A stretch of DNA of 9,774 nucleotides from an uncultured Acidobacteriota bacterium (lineage in GTDB: Bacteria; Acidobacteriota; Terriglobia; Terriglobales; Acidobacteriaceae). Location of the stretch: assembly GCA_903832475.1 (NCBI GenBank), contig CAILBQ010000367.1:1-9774 (forward strand), given 5' to 3'. A program made the translations under genes and the position numbers. Under the pieces are notes generated by a model. That model was given only the letters and a program-made list of their open reading frames with translations. It was not told the origin of the DNA and did not search any database. Below, in pieces: positions 6,013 to 9,774 of this stretch (positions are counted from its first letter, which is position 1; every line of letters begins with the position of its first letter).

Positions 6013-7206
6013 ATGAACGCTCCCCGGCCCTTGGCGCGCATTCTCGTCGTGGACGACTCCGCGGTGATGCGAAATCTCCTGCGTAGTGTGGTGCATACGG
6101 ACCTGCGGTTGGAGGTGATCGGCACTGCCGCCGACGGCGCATCGGCTCTCCGCGCCATCGAGTCGCTCCGCCCCGATCTGGTCCTGCTCGATGTAGAAAT
6201 GCCCGGCATGGACGGGCTCAGCACCCTCAAACAGATCAAAGCTCGCTCGCAGCGAACTCCCGTCATCATGTGCAGTTCCCTGACCCATCGCGGCGCCAAA
6301 GTCACCATCGACGCCCTCGCCTGTGGAGCCGCCGATTACGTCGCCAAACCAGCAGGCCAGGCATCCCGCGAGGCCGCCATTCAGACGCTGGCTCACGACC
6401 TCATCCCTAAAATCATTGCCCTGACTGCCGCTCCCGCTCCCGCGTTGCCCACGCCCGGACCACGCACCCTGATGTTCGGCGCCATGCCCCGCCCAGCCAC
6501 CCCGATCCCCACTCTGCTCGCTCCCCGCCCGGTCTCCGCCCCTGTCCAGGCAACGGCCTCAGGCAATCCGTGCGTTGTCGTGATTGGCGTTTCCACGGGC
6601 GGACCGGCGGCACTCGATGAGCTTTTGCCCGCCCTGCCGGCAAATTTTCCCTTGCCCGTCCTGGTCGTTCAGCACATGCCCCAGCTTTTCACCCGCCTGC
6701 TCGCCGAACGTCTCAACGAGCGCTGTTCTCTTCATGTCCTCGAACCGGATTCCGGCGAGGTCGTCAAGCAGGGTAATATTTACATTGCCCGTGGCGACTG
6801 GCACCTCACGGTTACCGGCAGCGACCGGCAGTCGGCTCCCTCCGGCCAAAATAACCACACTGTTCGGTTGACCCAGGACGCTCCCGAAAACCACTGCCGC
6901 CCCTCCGTCGACGTTCTCTTCCGCACTGCCGTCGCCGCCTACGGCTCGCGCGTACTGGCTGTCGTGCTCACCGGCATGGGCTCCGACGGCCTCTCCGGGT
7001 GCCGCCTGGTGCGCGAGTCAAGCGGTACCGTGCTTGTTCAGGATCAGGCCACCAGCGCCGTCTGGGGCATGCCGGGCACTGTCGCGCAGGCCGGTCTCGC
7101 TCACCGCGTGCTCCCCCTCAAAGACATCGCTCCTGAAATCCTTCGGCTCGCCGGCCGGGGCCAACGCGAAGCTTTCGAGCTTCGGGAATCGGCTGTGTCT
7201 CAGTGA
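6013..7206 (+). CDS. cheB: Chemotaxis methylesterase/glutamine deamidase CheB
   Basis: Removes methyl groups from receptor glutamates (and may deamidate glutamines) after phosphorylation by CheA, giving adaptation opposite to CheR. 397 residues. Seen: receiver domain (about 8-125) with Asp14-Asp15, phosphoacceptor Asp60 in LVLLDVEMPGMDG, and Lys in DYVAKPAG; a Pro/Ala-rich linker (about 140-185), longer than in the enteric protein; catalytic domain (about 187-380) with Ser194 in GVSTGGPAAL, His221 in VVQHMP and Asp325 in LTGMGSDG, the complete triad. A hydrophilic insertion around residues 270-285 widens the His-to-Asp distance compared with E. coli. Start ATG 6013 follows the cheY stop with no gap, with GGAG at 6003-6006. 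Its stop overlaps cheR by GTGA. Confidence 0.95.
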   Translation: MNAPRPLARILVVDDSAVMRNLLRSVVHTDLRLEVIGTAADGASALRAIESLRPDLVLLDVEMPGMDGLSTLKQIKARSQRTPVIMCSSLTHRGAKVTIDALACGAADYVAKPAGQASREAAIQTLAHDLIPKIIALTAAPAPALPTPGPRTLMFGAMPRPATPIPTLLAPRPVSAPVQATASGNPCVVVIGVSTGGPAALDELLPALPANFPLPVLVVQHMPQLFTRLLAERLNERCSLHVLEPDSGEVVKQGNIYIARGDWHLTVTGSDRQSAPSGQNNHTVRLTQDAPENHCRPSVDVLFRTAVAAYGSRVLAVVLTGMGSDGLSGCRLVRESSGTVLVQDQATSAVWGMPGTVAQAGLAHRVLPLKDIAPEILRLAGRGQREAFELRESAVSQ

Positions 7207-8045
7207 TCAACACCGTAAGCGCCTCCAGTCCTGTCGACTACAACTACCTGCGCCAGCTTGTCTACGAACAGTCGCAGAACGTTCTCGATCCCTCCCGCGA
7301 CTACCTCTTCGAGACCCGACTCGCCAAGCTGCTGCGCAATCAGGGCATGAGCCACATGCGCGACCTCATTCATCTGCTGCGCGTCAAGCGAGACCCCGCT
7401 CTGGAGCGCTCCGTCGCCGAAGCCATGACCATCAACGAGACCAGCTTTTTCCGCGATGGCCGCCCCTTCGAGCTGTTGCGCAGCGAGCTGTTGCCGCCCA
7501 TTCTCGATGCCCGCCGCAGTACCCGTACGCTGCGCATCTGGAGCGCTGCCTGCTCCACCGGGCAGGAGGCCTACAGCATCGCCATGCTGCTGCTCGAGCA
7601 CTTCCCTCATCTCTCCACCTGGGTAGTTCGCATCGAAGGCACCGACATTTCTGCCGAGGTCGTCCATCGCAGCCAGCAGGCCACCTATCACCGCATCGAA
7701 ATGAACCGCGGCCTGCCCGCGCGCAACATCGTCCGCTTCTTCGACCACCACGGCGAAGACTGGACCGTCAAAGCCGAAGTTCGCAAGCTTTGCAACTTCC
7801 GCCAGGCCAACCTGTGCGCCAACCAGCTCCCCTTTAGCGAGCGTTTCGACGTCATCTTCCTGCGTAACGTGATGCTGTATTTTTCCATCGAAACTCGCAA
7901 AAAGCTGCTTGCCAACCTCCACCGCCTTCTCGCTCCCGACGGCCTGCTCTTCCTTGGCTCCAGCGAACAGCCAGCTGATCCGTCTCTCTGGACCTCCACC
8001 CTTGCCGGCGGCACCTGCTATCACCGCCCGCGCAAGCCCAGTTGA
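7203..8045 (+). CDS. cheR: Chemotaxis receptor methyltransferase CheR
   Basis: Transfers methyl from S-adenosylmethionine to receptor glutamates; partner of CheB in adaptation. 280 residues. Seen: N-terminal helical domain (about 10-80) ending in INETSFFRD (77-85), a CheR hallmark; SAM-binding WSAACSTGQEAYSIAM (113-128); GTDIS with Asp148, at the position of the SAM-contacting acidic residue; beta-subdomain (about 175-205); and LRNVMLYF (220-227), matching the family RNVxIYF motif. The beta-subdomain loop is shorter than in E. coli CheR. No TPR extension. Start GTG 7203 overlaps the cheB stop by four bases and lacks a clear Shine-Dalgarno site, so translation probably depends on coupling to cheB. 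Last gene of the che operon; I see no intrinsic terminator in the 79 bases before the helicase gene. Confidence 0.95.
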   Translation: MINTVSASSPVDYNYLRQLVYEQSQNVLDPSRDYLFETRLAKLLRNQGMSHMRDLIHLLRVKRDPALERSVAEAMTINETSFFRDGRPFELLRSELLPPILDARRSTRTLRIWSAACSTGQEAYSIAMLLLEHFPHLSTWVVRIEGTDISAEVVHRSQQATYHRIEMNRGLPARNIVRFFDHHGEDWTVKAEVRKLCNFRQANLCANQLPFSERFDVIFLRNVMLYFSIETRKKLLANLHRLLAPDGLLFLGSSEQPADPSLWTSTLAGGTCYHRPRKPS

Positions 8046-8124
8046 AGCAACCCACCCCGACGCTACCTGATCAAAGCGAGACTTCGAACTCCCTCATTGC
8101 CCGGGCTATGCTGGAGTGACGAGC

Positions 8125-9774
8125 ATGGCCGCGAGAAAACTCAATTCGAAGAAGATCCCCCAAGCGCAACCCGCCATCTCCATCGATCCCCCGGCTGAAC
8201 CGATGGCCGAGCCGAATCCCTTCGCCAATTTCCACCCCGTCACTGAGCGCTGGTTCCGCGAAGTCTTCGACTCACCCACTGCCCCTCAGCGCCAGGGCTG
8301 GCCGGCCATTGCCCGTGGCGAAAGCACCCTCATCCTCGCCCCCACCGGCACCGGCAAGACCCTCACCGCCTTCCTCTGGTGCCTCGATCGGCTCATGCTC
8401 CAAGCGACTCCCAAGGAGCCGGGCTGCCGCATCGTCTACATCTCCCCCCTCAAGGCCCTGGCCGTCGACGTCGAACGCAACCTCCGTTCTCCGCTCGCCG
8501 GCATCGCCAACATGGCCCGTCGCATGGGCGTTCCCGTCCACGACCCGGAAATCAGCATCCGCACCGGCGACACCTCCCAGAAAGACCGCGCCCGCTTCCG
8601 CAAGACTCCAGCCGAAATCCTCATCACCACCCCGGAGTCCCTCTATCTCCTGCTCACGAGCCAGTCTGCCGAATCCCTGCGCACCGTCGACACCGTCATC
8701 ATCGACGAAATCCACGCCCTGGTCCCCACCAAGCGCGGCGCCCATCTCGCCCTGTCGCTCGAGCGCTTGGAGGCTCTCACCAAACGACGTATTCAGCGCA
8801 TCGGCCTCTCCGCCACTCAGCGCCCGCTCGAAGAGGTCGCCCGATTCCTTGGCGGCGTCGACGTCCCCGCCACTTCGGCTTTTTCAAAAACCGCCAAAGC
8901 CATCCCCGCCCCGGCTCTCGACGATCCCGTTTCCCTTGTCCCCATCGACGCCGACGGCAAGCCCGACGACCCCGCCTGGTCCGCCGACATCGTCGAAACC
9001 GCCAACATCCGCTACCGTCCCGTCACCATCGTCAACGCCAGCGCTCCCAAGCAGCTCAAGCTGCGCATCGAAGTCCCCGTCGAAGACATGGCCCGCCTCG
9101 GCCAGCAGGAAGAGTTGCCTTCCGGTCCCGCTTCGCAAGGGCCCAAACGCATTTCCATCTGGACGGCCATCCACCCGCGCCTGCTCGAAATCATCCGCGA
9201 ACACAACTCGACCATCATTTTCGTCAACAGCCGCCAGGTCGCCGAACGTCTTGCCGGCGCATTGAACGAACTCGCCGAGCAGGATGGAAGCCCCGCGATC
9301 GTCCGCGCCCACCACGGCTCCCTCGCCGCCGCCCAGCGCTCGATCATCGAAGAGCAGCTCAAGGCCGGCCAGCTCAAGGGCCTCTGCGCGACCTCCACGC
9401 TCGAACTTGGCATTGACATGGGCGCCGTCGATCTCGTCATCCAGATCGAGTCGCCGCCCTCCGTCGCCAGCGGCATGCAGCGCATCGGCCGCGCAGGCCA
9501 CTCCGTCGGAGCCGTCAGCGAAGGCGTCATCTTCCCCAAGTACCGCGCCGACCTCGTCGCTTGCGCCGCCGTCACCCGCGCCATGCACGAGTCGCACATC
9601 GAATCCACCCGCTTCCCACGCAACCCCCTCGACGTGCTCTGCCAGCAGATGGTGGCCATCGTCGCGCGTCCTCCCAACCTGCCTCCGCCGGAAAAAAAAT
9701 CGAAGAAGACGATCGTTCGCGCCAAAGCGGGCACAACTTCCAACAGCCCCCGCTACGGCGAGCTCGAACAGGCC
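8125..9774 (+). CDS. lhr: Lhr-type DEIH-box superfamily 2 helicase, 3' end outside window
   Basis: ATP-dependent nucleic-acid helicase of the Lhr (large helicase-related) family; characterised members unwind DNA or RNA:DNA hybrids 3' to 5', and the family is linked to DNA repair. 550 codons are present and the frame stays open to the right edge. Seen: motif I APTGTGKT with Lys78; YISPLKALAVDVERNL (motif Ia); TTPESLYLLL; motif II DEIH (194-197) followed by ALVPTKRG, an Lhr trait; motif III SAT (229-231); IIFVNSRQVAERL (motif IV); HHGS (396-399); ATSTLELGIDMG (422-433, motif V); QRIGRAGH (452-459, motif VI). All catalytic motifs are intact. Start ATG 8125 has GGAG at 8113-8116, eight bases upstream. 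Two low-complexity stretches (about 248-297 and 515-548) look like insertions. Whether it is a short Lhr-Core or a full-length protein depends on sequence outside the window. Confidence 0.92.
   Translation, partial: MAARKLNSKKIPQAQPAISIDPPAEPMAEPNPFANFHPVTERWFREVFDSPTAPQRQGWPAIARGESTLILAPTGTGKTLTAFLWCLDRLMLQATPKEPGCRIVYISPLKALAVDVERNLRSPLAGIANMARRMGVPVHDPEISIRTGDTSQKDRARFRKTPAEILITTPESLYLLLTSQSAESLRTVDTVIIDEIHALVPTKRGAHLALSLERLEALTKRRIQRIGLSATQRPLEEVARFLGGVDVPATSAFSKTAKAIPAPALDDPVSLVPIDADGKPDDPAWSADIVETANIRYRPVTIVNASAPKQLKLRIEVPVEDMARLGQQEELPSGPASQGPKRISIWTAIHPRLLEIIREHNSTIIFVNSRQVAERLAGALNELAEQDGSPAIVRAHHGSLAAAQRSIIEEQLKAGQLKGLCATSTLELGIDMGAVDLVIQIESPPSVASGMQRIGRAGHSVGAVSEGVIFPKYRADLVACAAVTRAMHESHIESTRFPRNPLDVLCQQMVAIVARPPNLPPPEKKSKKTIVRAKAGTTSNSPRYGELEQA

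Noticed and set aside
5272..6396. 374-codon open frame on the minus strand across cheW, cheY and cheB
   Set aside because: It crosses three well-supported genes on the other strand, and its His/Gly/Asp-rich translation resembles no domain I know. Shadow frame.
8084..8113. TTCGAA and TATGCT as a promoter for lhr
   Set aside because: The -35 matches consensus at only three of six positions, the spacing is loose, and nothing else supports it. Read-through from cheR is equally possible.
8046..8124. Terminator after cheR
   Set aside because: I looked for a stem followed by a T-tract on the plus strand and found only the short palindromes TTCGAA and GCCCGGGC, with no T run after either.
8309..9265. 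318-codon plus-strand frame inside the helicase gene
   Set aside because: Its translation is almost entirely Ser and Pro, while the overlapping frame carries every SF2 helicase motif.

Overview
This is a GC-rich, tightly packed bacterial chromosome segment with eight protein genes, two of them cut by the window edges. I see no RNA gene, insertion sequence, CRISPR array or sign of recent transfer. The proteins remind me most of soil Acidobacteriota (Terriglobia), but that is recall of family resemblance and was not searched; any GC-rich motile Gram-negative-type lineage would fit.

Left third (1-2526, minus strand): a pyrimidine-nucleoside salvage operon, read cdd (cytidine deaminase), deoA/pdp-type pyrimidine-nucleoside phosphorylase, then a nupC-type concentrative nucleoside transporter that leaves the window at its left edge. 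Together they would import nucleosides, turn cytidine into uridine, and release uracil or thymine plus (deoxy)ribose-1-phosphate. The last two genes appear to start at TTG codons, each with a Shine-Dalgarno sequence at sensible spacing.

Centre (2527-8045, plus strand): a compact chemotaxis operon cheA-cheW-cheY-cheB-cheR. cheA and cheW overlap by ATGA, cheB starts on the base after the cheY stop, and cheB and cheR overlap by GTGA. The only real gap is 74 bases between cheW and cheY; it holds an imperfect hairpin and a very strong ribosome binding site for cheY. The products form the signalling core (kinase CheA, coupler CheW, diffusible regulator CheY) and the adaptation pair (methylesterase CheB, methyltransferase CheR). 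No receptor, CheD, CheC/CheX or CheZ is present. The most informative non-coding signal is a near-consensus sigma-28 (FliA) promoter upstream of cheA (2691-2717). It ties the operon to flagellar motility and helps rule out the longest cheA reading.

Right end (8125-9774, plus strand): the N-terminal 550 codons of an Lhr-type DEIH-box superfamily 2 helicase, unrelated to chemotaxis. It carries two low-complexity insertions relative to the family pattern I know.

I do not see a new biological system here. The points worth checking are regulatory (sigma-28 promoter, cheW-cheY hairpin) and architectural (CheA with a second CheW-like domain and no evident P2, CheR without the long beta-loop, Lhr insertions).
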